This document shows positions 32,729-44,200 of a stretch of 64,000 nt of DNA, piece by piece. Under the pieces are notes generated by a model. The model made no database searches and had not been told where the DNA came from. It saw only the letters and a program-made list of their open reading frames with translations. The position numbers and the translations under genes were made by a program. The stretch's first letter is position 1, and each line of letters opens with the position of its first letter. Origin of the DNA: Acanthamoeba castellanii str. Neff (taxonomy: Eukaryota > Discosea > Longamoebia > Acanthamoebidae); contig NW_004457278.1 in NCBI RefSeq assembly GCF_000313135.1, positions 15,253 to 79,252 of the forward strand, in the 5' to 3' direction.

Positions 32729-35614
32729 ATGGAAGCGGAAGATGAAAGCACCACGCCAGGGTTCTCGCCAAGTGGAAAGCGCTACGCGACGGGAGGCCAG
32801 ATGAACACCCAACAGGCGATAAATCACCAACAGCATAAGGCGAAGCGAAAGCGGACGGTGTCGATGTCGACCGACGACCTGCCTTTGAGCGCCCTCGGTG
32901 TCAACCAGCTCCTTGCCGCCCAACAAGATGGCAGCCTTCTCAACCACCAGCATCCGCAACACAATTCGGCATCTTCCACTACGATTTCTGATAGTTCTCC
33001 GTCAATGCCAGGGGAGCACCTCTACGCGCCTATGCCCTCGCCCTTCGGGATGGGGCCGCCATCAACGCCGTCGTCCACCTCGCAGCTGTCGAATTCATAT
33101 GGCATGTCTTCGATCTTTGGCCGCTCGTTGGATGCCGATGCGCTCCTCGGTGGGGCCGACTCGTTCAACAACTCTCTCGATGCCGCCTATTGGCACAAGT
33201 TTATCACCACGTACGTCGGCAGATCTCCTTCTTCCCCCTCTTTCCTCCCTACGCACAAAATCAACACTCTACTTCTTTATTCATCTCTCGCTCTCTCTAC
33301 GTCTACAGGGACGGCGACGAGCTGGAGCGCGAGTCTCAACAGGTCACGGCCGAGGCCATGAACCGCTCGTACATGTACACACAACAAGAAGGTGCCGCAG
33401 CGCCCCCCCCCTCCTACACCCTATTTTCGACGAGGCCGCAAGTCTTACTTCTTCTTCTTCTTCTACTCCTTCTTCTTCTACGCGCCGAGCAGGACTCCTC
33501 TACGGCATGTTGCCGCCCACGCCGCACCACGACTCCCACTCCGTGCCTCCTCACATGCTCGGCTCGTCGTCTTCTTCCTCCTCCTCCTCTACGTCCGCAG
33601 GATCCCCTTCGCTGTTGCTGTCGCCGCCCTCCTCGTCGTCCTCCTCCATGTCGACCTCTGGCCACCTGCCGCTGCTCACGCCCAAGCCCGACCTGTCGTC
33701 GTCGGCAGCTGCGGCCGACATCAGGCTGTCGTCGTCGGGCCTCACCGGCTCGCGATCGGGCGACACGCCCAAGGGCCTGCTGGCGCGGATCAACATGCTC
33801 GAGCAGACCATCGACGGACAGCTCAAATCGCTGAAGTACCTGCAGAGCAACCTCATGGAGGACCTCACCAACACGGCCGAGCTGATCAAGGTCCAGCAGA
33901 CGCAGGAGGAGGTCAGCAAGCACCTCGCACACTCGATCGGCACGCTCAACCAGCTCAACGACACGCAGATCCTCGTCGCCATCGACGCCCACCGCCTGTC
34001 CAACCTGCTCGACAAGCTCGACCTCCACGCCCAGCGGCTGCGCATCTACCAGGAGGAGCTCACCCACGCCCTCTCCGGCCAGCCCTACATCGCCACCGCC
34101 GCGCTCATCATCACCAAGCAGCCCTTCCCCTGCACCATCAAGCAGGGCAAGTCCATCGACGAGCCCGTCGAGGTACGCACCCGCGCTGCCGTTCCTGTTC
34201 GCATGGCACGCCGAACCAAACTGACCGTGTGTCGTGTGTCGTGTAGATCACGTTGTTGACGGGTGCCAAGGTCGAGATCCAGAAGATGGGTCCCGTCAAG
34301 GCGGAGATGCTGAGCGACGACACGACGCCCGTGCCCAAGAAGAAGAACACCGAACCCCCGGTGCAGAACGGCGTGCAGCACATGCGGGAGGAGGGCGTGG
34401 CCATTTTCCGCAACCTCATGTTCCCCCACGGCTCTCGCGTCAAGACTGTCAACATCCGCTTCTCGCAAGAGGTACACGCACCACCGCACACGCACCACCG
34501 CACACGGTGGATTATTTGAGCTCACCGCGTGCGTGATCACACGCAGTTGACGATCAACGGTCGGATGGTGACGATTCACTCGGAGCCGTCGAAGCCGTTC
34601 ATCGTGATGACCAATCACGGCCAGCGCTCGGCCACCGAGGGCAAGCTCCTCAAGAAGAGCCGCGCCTTCGATCGTCCCTCCATCCCCTGGCCCGGTACGC
34701 TCACCACCACCACAGCCACCACCTCGCGGGCAGGCGTGGGGGCCCAGCTGCCACGTCATCACTTTCGTCGACACCTGACTCACGCTCGTATTTTTAAATC
34801 CAACTGTCGACAATGCATAAAGCGTTTGCGAATTCGCTGCAGCTGCACTACCTGAAGGAGACAAAGCAGGACCCGATGAAGCCCCTGCGGATCCTCTCCT
34901 TCCGCGACCTGGAGTACATCCGCCACTACAAGTTCGGCGGCAAGTCCACCATCTCGTCGAAGGAGTACGACAGCTTCTGGGAGTGGTTCGGCAGCATCCT
35001 CTACAAGATCCGCAACCCACAGAAGCACATCCTCCCCATGTGGATCAAGGGTACGCATGTGTGTGTGTGTGTGTGTGTCGTGCGGCTATTAACTCGTGTA
35101 TGCGTGTAGGATTGATCTACGGATTGATTTCGCGCGAGGAGTGCGACAGCCTGATGCAGGCGCAGAACGCGCTGCCGGGCTCGTTCCTCATCCGCTTCTC
35201 GGACAGCTGCGCCGGCCAGTTCGTGGTGGTCTACGTCACCCAGAGCACCTCCGCTTCCGGCCAGCCCGCCTCTGAAGTCAAGCACTACCTGCTCCAGGTA
35301 CGTGCGCGCTGTACGTGTGCGACGATGTAAGTCGACTCCCAAGTCTCACCACACACACACACGACACACACACGACCACACACACACACCACACACGCAA
35401 AATCACATCACAGAGCGAGGTGGAGAAGAGGGGCACGCTGCCGGACTTCCTGCGCAGCTGCGATAAGCTGCGGTACGTACTGGTGCGCCAGTGCGAGTCG
35501 GACACGGGGGAGATCACCCTCAAGCCCGTGCCGAAAGACACCATTCTCGAGTCCTACTACAGCAAGGAGCACGCCGCCAACCTCCCGCCGGGCTACGACA
35601 TCTCCGGCCTCTGA
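32729..35614 (+). CDS. STAT: STAT-family transcription factor
   Basis: Eight exons (32729-33210, 33309-33391, 33493-34172, 34247-34471, 34547-34694, 34823-35050, 35110-35297, 35414-35614) give 744 aa. The first about 260 residues are low complexity (Ser, Gln/His, Pro) with a basic AKRKRTVSM near residue 40, a possible nuclear signal. A coiled-coil follows (LARINMLEQTIDGQLKSLKY to about 440), then a DNA-binding region (FPCTIKQGKSIDEPVEI; VKTVNIRFSQELTINGRMV; KLLKKSRAFDRPSIPWP), a linker (FWEWFGSILYKIRNPQKHI) and an SH2 domain with the phosphotyrosine-binding Arg in GSFLIRFSDS. Tyrosines close to the C-terminus (ESYYSKEH; GYDISGL) are candidates for the activating phosphotyrosine. The layout resembles Dictyostelium STATs. 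The border of exon 6 (start 34823) is the least certain. Confidence 0.92.
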
Positions 35615-36392
35615 AGGGGGGGGGAGATGACCATGCGCCTGAACGAACCCGCAGCCGACACTTCCAGCCACCGCGCTGCCGAGTCTGTCATCGGCGTTGT
35701 CGTCCAACGCGTGCGTCATCGCGCCGCGACACCGGCCGCGTGATGGATTCGCGATGAAAGCAAAACAATTTTGGCCCCGCGTGTAACGTGGTGTGTGCAC
35801 AACTCCTGGCATCTCCAAAGTGTTGCACCGAGTCTCTGAGCCGAATTCGGCTTTAAATGTTGCGCTCTCTCGTGTCACGTGCGAAGAAGAACAAATCAGG
35901 CCGTTGAGGAACTTGCGCGTTCCTGGGTCTGGGGAGCAATCGATTAATGGCAAAGGCAAGATAGCGTCATCAAGTTGGGGCGCCGGGAGCTGATTGGGCA
36001 CCGATTAGTGGGCACGTGGGGGTGGGGGTGCATGATACCTTATACCCGATCAACCCTCAACCTCCCCGTGTGCAAGATCGCGGCGAGGCCTGGGTTGCAT
36101 GGCCTCCCGTACGGGAGTGAGAGCCACTGTGTCGCGACAGGCGAAAAGAGGGGGGAAGAAGATGGAAAGAGGACCACTCAGGTTCTGGCCAGCGCCCGTT
36201 ACACTCGGCTGAGTGTGGTTCACCCCACGCCGCCACTTACGAGATGAAGAACAGAGAACACCTTCCCCCAGCCCATTCGCACTAACTCGCGCCCACACAA
36301 GAAGGCGACCATCCCCCTCCACTAGGTGCTGCCAGCAACCCAGAGACAAGCACCCCCACACAACAAGAAGAAAGTTCCCACTACTACACGGC
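35615..36392. other. Intergenic region between STAT and the orphan gene
   Basis: About 780 bp. No gene is supported on either strand; a GTG-initiated extension of the next frame (from 36213) is not used. It holds the STAT 3' end (with a G9-type run near 35617-35625) and the promoter side of the next gene, with CTTATACCC near 36040 as a weak TATA-like site. Confidence 0.4.
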
Positions 36393-37313
36393 ATGTTCTC
36401 GAGCGGCCCTAGCACGCCCACCCTGGGCTCGGCGCTGGTGAGCGGAGGGCTCGAGGACCGTGCACGCGTGCACTCTCTCCTGCAGTCTCTGGCCGCCACC
36501 GCAGCTGCCGCTGGGGCCAACCCCCTGGACGCTGCCTCCACGCACAGGGGGCGAGGAGGACGACGGCAGGACAAGCGAAAGAGGAGCCACAGCTCTGCTT
36601 CTTCGTCGTCTTGCAAGGTCGAGCCGCAGGCGGAGGAGCCGCTACACAAGAAGAGCAAGCGACAGACTACAACGACCAAGGGCAGCCTGGACAAGTCGTC
36701 ACGGGCGAGTAGAAGGAGTCGAAGCCAAGAGCAGTCACCACAACCGTCCACTCCCCCTTCGCCAGCGTCCACCTCCACCCCCCAACCCGAGCGACCTTCC
36801 TCGGCTACTCGAGGACGGCCCGTCACCAGACGAGGCGCCAGCAACAGAGCGACGAGCAGGAACAAGGAGCAAGTAGAGGAACGCGTTCACCAGGAGGGGT
36901 CTGGTGCTGACGAGCAGCACCCTCGACACCATCAACTGCCACCAGCATCGTTCGAGGTGGAGTGGACGGAGGGCGTGGAGTCACCTGCCCACACCGAGAC
37001 ATCATCACCGCCATGCGGCTGCGCAGTCCTCCTGCGGGGCGAGCACCACACAAGCAACAGCACAACTGCTACGTCGCCTACTTCCTCTTCGACGAGCTCG
37101 GCGAACGAAGATGCGTGGGAGGAGCTCTTGGGCGAGCTCTACTACCACTTCGGCACCAGGCGAGAGGATCTTGTCCACGACGGCCGAGGCGCGCCGTCCT
37201 CAAGCGTGCGACGACGTCTGCGGATGGACGACTGGAGCTCCTCCCTCCTCCCTCCTGACGACCGTCATCATCAGCACAACATCACGAGCCAGGGCTATCT
37301 CCTGCACTGGTGA
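36393..37313 (+). CDS. Low-complexity basic/Ser-rich protein, unknown function
   Basis: An intronless frame of 306 aa from the ATG at 36393 (MFSSGPSTPTLGSALVSGG). Most of it is Ser/Thr/Pro/Arg-rich and disordered, with basic clusters such as GRRQDKRKRSHSS and HKKSKRQTTTTK that look like nuclear signals. Only a short block near the C-terminus looks folded: EDAWEELLGELYYHFGTRRED, then MDDWSSSLLPPDD. It is a candidate nuclear regulator or a lineage-specific protein. The compositional bias makes the frame less certain than most, although it is long, begins with a clean ATG and has the richest ordered block at its end. Confidence 0.5.
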   Translation: MFSSGPSTPTLGSALVSGGLEDRARVHSLLQSLAATAAAAGANPLDAASTHRGRGGRRQDKRKRSHSSASSSSCKVEPQAEEPLHKKSKRQTTTTKGSLDKSSRASRRSRSQEQSPQPSTPPSPASTSTPQPERPSSATRGRPVTRRGASNRATSRNKEQVEERVHQEGSGADEQHPRHHQLPPASFEVEWTEGVESPAHTETSSPPCGCAVLLRGEHHTSNSTTATSPTSSSTSSANEDAWEELLGELYYHFGTRREDLVHDGRGAPSSSVRRRLRMDDWSSSLLPPDDRHHQHNITSQGYLLHW

Positions 37314-37434
37314 TGGCCGGCGTATCTCTATTATGGTAAAACGCCGAGGAGGCGCCCACAGATGTAAAATAGTCCTATGGCACCGCCAATCCCACGCGGG
37401 CGTTGTTGTTTTCGCGCCAAAAAGGCAAGCGAGT

Positions 37435-37982
37435 TTATTTGGCCGATTGCTGCTTCTCGAGTAGTCGTCGCAGCTTGGGCTTGGTGAAGGATCGCAATGA
37501 TGAAGGGTTGTCCCGGAGAGGAATCCCGCGTCGCTTGCAGGCTCGTCGAAGCTCGCGCATCGTCAAGCATCGCAAATTCACAGCCCCAGTGGCCATCAGC
37601 TCCTCCAATTCGTCGCCGGTAAGATCCTCTTCCTCCTTGCCATACGCCTCGAGTTCAAATGGGTTCGAATGGTACGCATCTTCAAACCATTCGAGCCAGA
37701 AATTATCTTCAGCTTTTCGTTTTCGCGATTCCGAGAGATCGGCAATGAGCCAGTGCACGACCTCGCGTAGGAAGAGGTACACGTAACGATGTAGAAGAGA
37801 AGCGGCACGATGTATCTTCGCGCCTGGCGTACGTGCACCATCTCGTGCTTGAGCGTTTCGCGATCAAAGTCCGAATGACTCTCCTCTTTGGTCTTGGCGA
37901 AGAGGATGAAGGGGTACAACGTGAGCGCCACCATACCAAACCATCTCGGAAGCGCGCAGTCGAAGATCGGACGGATCCTCAT
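37435..37982 (-). pseudogene. HExxH metallopeptidase-like protein with SAP-like tail, interrupted by a frameshift
   Basis: The first frame starts at 37982 (MRIRPIFDCALPRWFGM), then a hydrophobic stretch (VALTLYPFILFAK) and LKHEMVHVRQARRYIVPLLFY with HEMVH, a zinc-protease-type HExxH. At about 37755-37765 the sense continues one base out of phase as RYVYLFLREVVHWLIADL, KRKAEDNFWLEWFEDAYHSN, NPFELEAYGKEE, and a basic helical tail (LTMRELRRACKRRGIPLRD, KPKLRRLLEKQ) like a SAP or LEM-type DNA-binding helix pair. The pattern HExxHxxQ ... NPFExEAY recalls small zinc-dependent proteins found in bacteria and viruses. No GT-AG intron restores the phase. It is either a sequence error, a decayed gene or a true shift. 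Confidence 0.55.
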
Positions 37983-38070
37983 CTTCCTTCGCCGACGACA
38001 AAGATTACAGAAATAAACGACAATATAACGCGTTGTGTGGCACGTGGAGCTTCTTCTTCAGACTGATCGA

Positions 38071-39267
38071 TCAGTACTGGGCTTGGTAGTAGATGTCGGT
38101 CATGTGGTAGCCGGCCGAGTTGCTGTTGCGGGTGGACCGGGCGCGCTCGCGCGATGCGGTGACGACGTTGGCGATGAAGGTGATGCCCACGAGCACGGCC
38201 AGCACGGCCGTGGAGGCCCAGCAGGCCGAGGTGAGGGTGGTGTCGGTCTGGTTGGCGGCGATGGCCGGAATGGCCCACAGCTGCACCAGCGATACGACCA
38301 CCTCTCGCCTCCAGGCCAGGAAGAAGACTGCGATGACGTTGGCGAACACGAGGAGGCCGATAGCGGCCGCCACGGGCACGTCGACTTGGAGGTACTTGAG
38401 CACGATGAGGCCGTTGGCGATGCTGGCCACCACGAGCCAGCCAAAGTTGAGGGCGGTGGGCGCGTTGAAGATGAAGTAGTAGAAGACCTTCTTGAGCAGC
38501 AGGCCGGCGCTGCCCGCCTTGCCGGCGAAGAGGTCGAGCGTGGTCTCGGTGATGGCCAGCGAGCTCTCGGGCGCGGTGACCCGGAGGTAGGCCGTCATGA
38601 AGAGGAGGCACGATCCCGTGATGAACACCACCGACACGGGGATGATCTGCACACATACTCACACACACACACATGAAGTATGTGTAAGACTTAACAACAA
38701 CAACAACAACCAACAACAACAGCCCAGTTGGAAATGAAAGAGGCTTCGACTCACCTGCTGGTTGAAGATGACGGTCCACAGGGCCTCGCCGAGCCAGCCG
38801 AAAGGCACGAACACGGAGAGGAGGGCGACGTAGGGCAGCTTGTCGTCGTCACCGGGCAGCACGGCATAGACGGCGTAGATCAGCTGCACAAGAATGACCA
38901 CACACAGCCCAGAGCGGTGAGCTTTTGTAGAGGGGCAGAGAGCGACCGGGTGGGTACCTGAAGGGAGAAGATGACACCCCAGATGCCGAAGGCGTAGCCA
39001 GCGGGAGTGAGGAGAGTCGGGTACTTGGCGCTCACCTCGCTGTTGGTCTCGCCTGACCTTGTTGAAAAATGCAAAATCAGACCAAACAAACATCGATTTT
39101 GAGGAGGGAGGGAGTGTACCGAAGTAGCCCTGCATGCCGAGGTAGTTGAAGACGATATTGGTCACGAAGGCCGCCAGTGTGAAGATTCGCAGAGCCCACA
39201 TCGTGCTGGCCCACTTGGTCGTCCACCCGGCCACCTTCTCGTTGTGTTCATCAGTTCCCAACGTCAT
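38071..39267 (-). CDS. Multipass membrane protein, TspO/tryptophan-rich-sensory-like
   Basis: Four exons on the minus strand (39267-39120, 39052-38958, 38883-38755, 38646-38071) join in phase to 315 aa. About eight membrane segments are visible. The segment TPAGYAFGIWGVIFSLQLIY matches the PxGxAFxIWGxIF signature of bacterial and protist proteins often labelled tryptophan-rich sensory/TspO-like, and FGWLGEALWTVIFNQQ adds the Trp pattern. True TspO/MBR proteins have five helices and about 160 aa, so this is a longer relative at best. Transport or sensing of a hydrophobic ligand is inferred. The C-terminus ends in Tyr-rich YHMTDIYYQAQY. Confidence 0.7.
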
Positions 39268-39689
39268 GTTGCGTTCGGTGTATGTTCTGCCTGGGCTATG
39301 TTGTGGGATCTATAGCTGTATTGTATATCAAGAGGAGACGAACGAAGGGGTGCGGTCTTTGTCCAGCTCGCCAGCCCGTGCTGATGTCGGATGATGGCAC
39401 GATGAGTGATCCTCCAATGGAAATGGCCACGCGCTGATCAACCGCGGTCGGTCAAGTGCCAACGCTGCACGCCCGACGAAATCCCAGCTGCCTCTAGCGG
39501 AGACAGGCACTGGTCCGACTCCGAGAGCCGGAGCATTATTTAACAGGGCTGGATTCACCAGGATTCTCGTCGACATCATCGGGAGAATCCCCTGGAGTGA
39601 GTGTTCAGAGCCGACAAATGACTCGGTCTCTCTGGTGACTGAACAGAAACTTGTGCGCGCATCCTGACGGCCTCGAAGGGAGTGGTAAA
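39268..39689. other. Intergenic region
   Basis: About 420 bp upstream of the TspO-like gene and of the tRNA-Lys pair. No coding or RNA gene is seen. Confidence 0.4.
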
Positions 39690-39719
39690 GCCGGCCTAGC
39701 TCAGTCGGTAGAGCATAAC
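39690..39719 (+). pseudogene. Truncated tRNA-Lys head
   Basis: The first 30 nt copy a tRNA-Lys 5' end: acceptor strand GCCGGCC, then TAGCTCAGTCGGTAGAGC (D-arm with A-box). After CATAAC the match stops; no anticodon arm, T-arm or B-box follows. It lies 117 bp before the intact tRNA-Lys. Confidence 0.75.
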
Positions 39720-39806
39720 CCGGGCGCCCCCTTCTTTTTTGGCCTGTGGACTTGTCAAGAGCGGTTGTTCGAAAAAGAAATTAAATTCGCGTTGACGCTA
39801 CGCGAA

Positions 39807-39879
39807 GCCGTCCTAGCTCAGTCGGTAGAGCGCAAGACTCTTAATCTTGTGGTCGTGGGTTCGAGCCCCACGGTCGGCT
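39807..39879 (+). tRNA. tRNA-Lys (anticodon CTT)
   Basis: 73 nt. D-arm GCTC-AGTCGGTA-GAGC, anticodon stem CAAGA/TCTTG with loop CTCTTAA (anticodon CTT), T-arm GTGGG/CCCAC with TTCGAGC. The acceptor GCCGTCC/GGTCGGC has one T-T mismatch at the fifth pair. A TTTTT run follows at about 39886. No intron. Confidence 0.9.
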
Positions 39880-40301
39880 ATCTCATTTTTACCTTCGCGT
39901 TCTTTTCTACCTTCTAATTTTGTCATCATTTTATCCTCTGTTAGGTAGGTGGATGTTTGTGACCTTGTTACCTGGCTCACCCTGCTTATATGACCATTCT
40001 CCCTCTAAAATCCACACTTCCCTTCTCCTTCCTGAAACATGTATCTTACCTTTTTCTGGCACTTTGTTACTTAACAGCTCCACTGTCCTGGACTCCTCAC
40101 TCACATACTTCGTCAAGACTTAGCACTGAGTCCTTTTCTTTCTGTACTCATCCCACACTCAACACAACCTGGCTCACCTCGCCAAGCGGTGAAATAATAA
40201 AGAAAAGAAAAGAGGAAAAAAGAAAAGGCGTTTCCGGCAGAGATTGAAGGCGAGGAGCAGAAGGGCAAGGAGGAAACGAAGCCCGTTCGACGGGGAAGGA
40301 G
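39880..40301. other. Intergenic region upstream of Dicer
   Basis: About 420 bp, pyrimidine-rich on the plus strand (TTCCCTTCTCCTTCC-type tracts) with an AAAGAAAAGAAAAG stretch near 40200. Nothing coding is supported. Confidence 0.4.
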
Positions 40302-41237
40302 ATGGACAGGAGACTGCACGAGCACGCTCGATCATACCAGACCAAGATCCTCGAGCGCGCCATTCGAGAAAATGTGATTGCCTACGTGCCTACGGGGGAC
40401 GGCAAGACCTTCATCTCGGTCATGCTCATCCACGAGGTGGTCTGCCATAAGGCCAGTGCGCTCGCCCCTGCTCCTCCAACTCCATCTCCTTCATCATCAT
40501 CATCATCATCTTCGCCACCTGCCGCTACGCAAGATAGCGATCAGCAAGCGGTAGTCGCCGCGCGGCGAAAGCACAAAATGATCTTCTTCCTGGCCAACAC
40601 CGTGCCGCTGGTGACGCAGCAGGCCGAGGTCATACGTAGCCGTACGTACCTCTCCGTCGGCCACTACTTCGGCGAGACGGCCCCCGACACCGGAAGTATG
40701 TGACGCAGCCACCTCTCTCCTGTCTGTGTGCGTGTGTGTGTGTGTGTGCGTGCGCGCGCGTCGTGTGCTACTGTGGCGGACACGAAGAACTCACATACGA
40801 CTGTCGTGCATGTCGTGCATTGTCAGGCAAGTGGGCTTGGGAGCGCGAGTTTGCGGCGCACGACGTGTTGGTGATGACGGCGGCCATCTTCCTGCACCTC
40901 CTCGCGCACGGATTCGTGCGCATGCGGGACATCGCGCTGATCATCTTCGACGAATGCCACCACGCGCGCAAGGACCACCCCTACAACCAGATTATGCGCG
41001 ACTTCTACCACGCGCCCGACCCCGACCTGCCGGGCGGCGGCGAGGCGATGATGAACACGACCACAACCACCGCCCTAGGCAACCAACGACCGGGGCGGCC
41101 CAAGATCTTTGGCATGACCGCCTCGCCAGTCCACGTCACCCTCTCCCAAGTACGCCCGCACACCTCGCACATCATCATCACAGCGCACACACGCACACAC
41201 AACCCTCGCACGCGCATAATGCTGACGACGTGGGCGG

Positions 41238-41294
<57 letters not shown>

Positions 41295-44200
41295 ACACGG
41301 CCATGAACAGGGCTCTCTGGGCGACAGCTCGTGGGCTTGCGAGGCGGAGCTGCGCAAGCTGGAGCGGCGGATGGACTGCCGGGTCTACACTGCGACCGAC
41401 CCGAGCGCCGTGTTCCAGTACATCGTCAAGCCCGAGGAGACGCTGCTCTGCTACGATCCGCCGCCGCCGCTGCCGCCGCAGGTCGGCTGGGCCAGCGTCA
41501 TCGAGCAGCTCGAGGCCATCATCGCCACCACGCACGGCAGCAAGCGGCTGTGGAAGCAGCGCCGCGACGCCGAGCGGCGTCGGTCGGCGCGCGGTGGTGT
41601 TGTCGCCGCGTCGACGTCGACGTCGGCGTTGCCGATGGAGTTTGCGTTGGTGGAGCATCTCAGGGCGATCCAGTCCACGCTCGTCCAGCTCGGCCCACTG
41701 TGCACGCTCTACTTTGTCGATGCGATGCTGCGCAAGCGATCGGCGGCGGCGGCGGCGCTGACCAATAGCAGCCAAGGCCGGCAGCGACGAGCGGTCCCGA
41801 TGCAAGAGGGCGCGGCGGAAGCCACCGAGCGCGATGCGATCTCCGAATTCCTGCAGACCGAGTGCGTCGGGCACCTGCAGTACGTGATGCAGGAGCGGCT
41901 GATGCCGATGACGACGCCCAAGATCCACGCCCTGCTCAAGAAACTCCGCCAGTACCACGACAAGCCCCAATTCCGGGGCATCGTTTTTGTTGACCGAAGG
42001 TGCGTCGCACACTGCGCGCCTGTGCGCCTGCGCTTGAAGAGAACTAATGACAGATCGCGTGATGTGTCGTGTCGTGTCCTGTCAGGCCCACGGCCAAAGC
42101 CCTGAGTGGTCTGCTGCAGGAACTGACTTCACAACCCGAGTTTAGTTTCCTCCGGTGCTCCTTCCTCGTGGGCCACGGCACCGGCGGTACGTTTCCTTTT
42201 AGCCAATTCGTTTTCTTTTGTTCTATTGCAGTATTATTCATTGCTGCCCAAACAAGTGTTGAGGCACTGATGAATGTGAAAAATGTTTGTATGATGTTGG
42301 GTGTCGACAGCCAAGGTCCGCAGCGCCGACGACATGGGCCACAAGGAGCAGACGAGAGTGGTCGAGGCCTTCCGCCGAGGCGAGCTCAATCTGCTGATCG
42401 CTACCAGCGTGGCCGAGGAAGGCCTCGACATACAGCCTTGCAACCTGGTACCACTGCTCTGCTCTGGAGTTAGTTCTGCCAACGCATCGGCACAGAGGCC
42501 CCGGCAGCAGCGACTGATGGTTCCTTTCGTTGCGTGTTGTAACGTGTCGTGTGGCAGGTCATTCGGTTCTCGGCTGTCCAGAGCTCCATGCAGTACATTC
42601 AGTCTCGTGGGCGAGCGCGACATGCGCAGGCCGAGTACGTCGTAATGGCCATGCGAGGTAACGCCCCTTGCGTGCATCATTATTTCATCATCATCATCAT
42701 CATCATCAATTTAGCATGCCTGATCGTCGTCTTTCCGATCCAGATGACTCCGCACCGCACATGGCGGTGAGAAGAGCGCACGAGGCCGAGGCCCAAGTGA
42801 ACGCCGCGGCCTGCAGCCGGCGCGCCCAAGACGCCGACAACGTCGATGAACCCAGCGCCGAGGAGATGCTCGAGGTGGTGCGCACCGGGGCCAAGATCAC
42901 GCTGCGCCTGAGCGTCGCGCTCATCCACTACTACTGCGCCAAGCTGCCCCGCGACCGCTACACGGACTCGCAGCTCGAGCCCGAGTTCGTGTACGAGGAG
43001 GTGTACAACGGCCAATCCGCGCAAATGATGACGTCAGCCGGTGTTGACGATGACGAGCATGGTGATAACGTCGGCCTCGGCGGCCGGCAGTTCGTATGCA
43101 CCCTGCGGCTGCCGGTCGACGCGGCCGTGCGTGAGGTGCGCGGGACGCCGTGCGGGTCGAAGGCCGAGGCCAAGCGGGCGGCCGCCCTCCAGGCCTGCCA
43201 GGAGCTACGCCGGATGCAGGCCCTCGACGACCTCCTCCTGCCCACCACCGGGAGCCCCGGCACCGAAGAACCCACCACCGCACCACCTCCGAGCTTCGAC
43301 GAAGCCGACGCCGACGCCGACGCGGAAGCAGAAGCCGACACCGACGGAGCCGACACCGAAGCTGAGCAAGAAGCGGAGAAGAGCCTCAACGTTGCGGCGC
43401 AGAGCGTGCGCGGCGAGCAGCACAACGTGGTGCGGCTGTTGCCGGTTGCCGTGCCCAAGGCCCTGTCTGGTCGGCGGCCTCTCGACCCAACCCAGCCGCT
43501 CCCGGTGCACCTCTACACAATCACCCTCTCCAGTACTACCGCACCCCCCTCGCCGCCTTTTTCTCAGCTCGTATACGGGCCTGCGCCACGGGGCGATTAT
43601 TGTGTGTGTCGTGTGTCTCATGTGTGTCGTGTCGTGTCGCGTCCGCGTCGCGTCGTGTGTCCCGTGTAGATGCGCCCATGCGCTACGGTTTCGTCACGGC
43701 GGCTGCCGACATGTGCCGTAACTGTCCGCCCTTCACCATCTACCCACGCGACCCGCTGGTGACCACCCTGCGCAAGCGCCACCACCTCAGCGAGCCGAAC
43801 CCCGCGGACGGTGACGACGGACTGACCGCCGAAGCCAAATCCGAGAGCGAGGTGGAGGTGCGCGTCACCTACAGCGAATCGATCGTGCTCGACCCCGAGC
43901 AGGTGGTGCTCGCGTGGAAGTTCCACTTCGTCTTCTCCACCATCGCCGACCCCGCCCGGCCCGCGCTCGGCGACCTCGCATCCCGGACCCGCGTCGCCTT
44001 CTCCTCCTCCTCCTCTGCCACCACCGACGGCCATAGCCCGCCGCCGCCGCACATCGCCCCATCGACGCCTGTTGACAAGAACGCCGGCGACAAGCTGTAC
44101 CTGGTGCTCCCGCTTCGTGAGCCGTCATCGTCTGCTCAAGACGACGGTGGCGGCGTCAGCGAGGCGCGATCATCCGCCGGCGTCGATTGGGCGTTGGTGC

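Noticed and set aside
36213..36392. N-terminal extension of the 36.4 kb orphan gene
   Set aside because: It needs a GTG start and is Arg/His/Pro-rich without features; the first ATG in frame is at 36393.
39690..39760. Second functional tRNA, possibly split or intron-containing
   Set aside because: Only the D-arm side is present; no anticodon arm, T-arm or B-box can be found in the next 80 bases.
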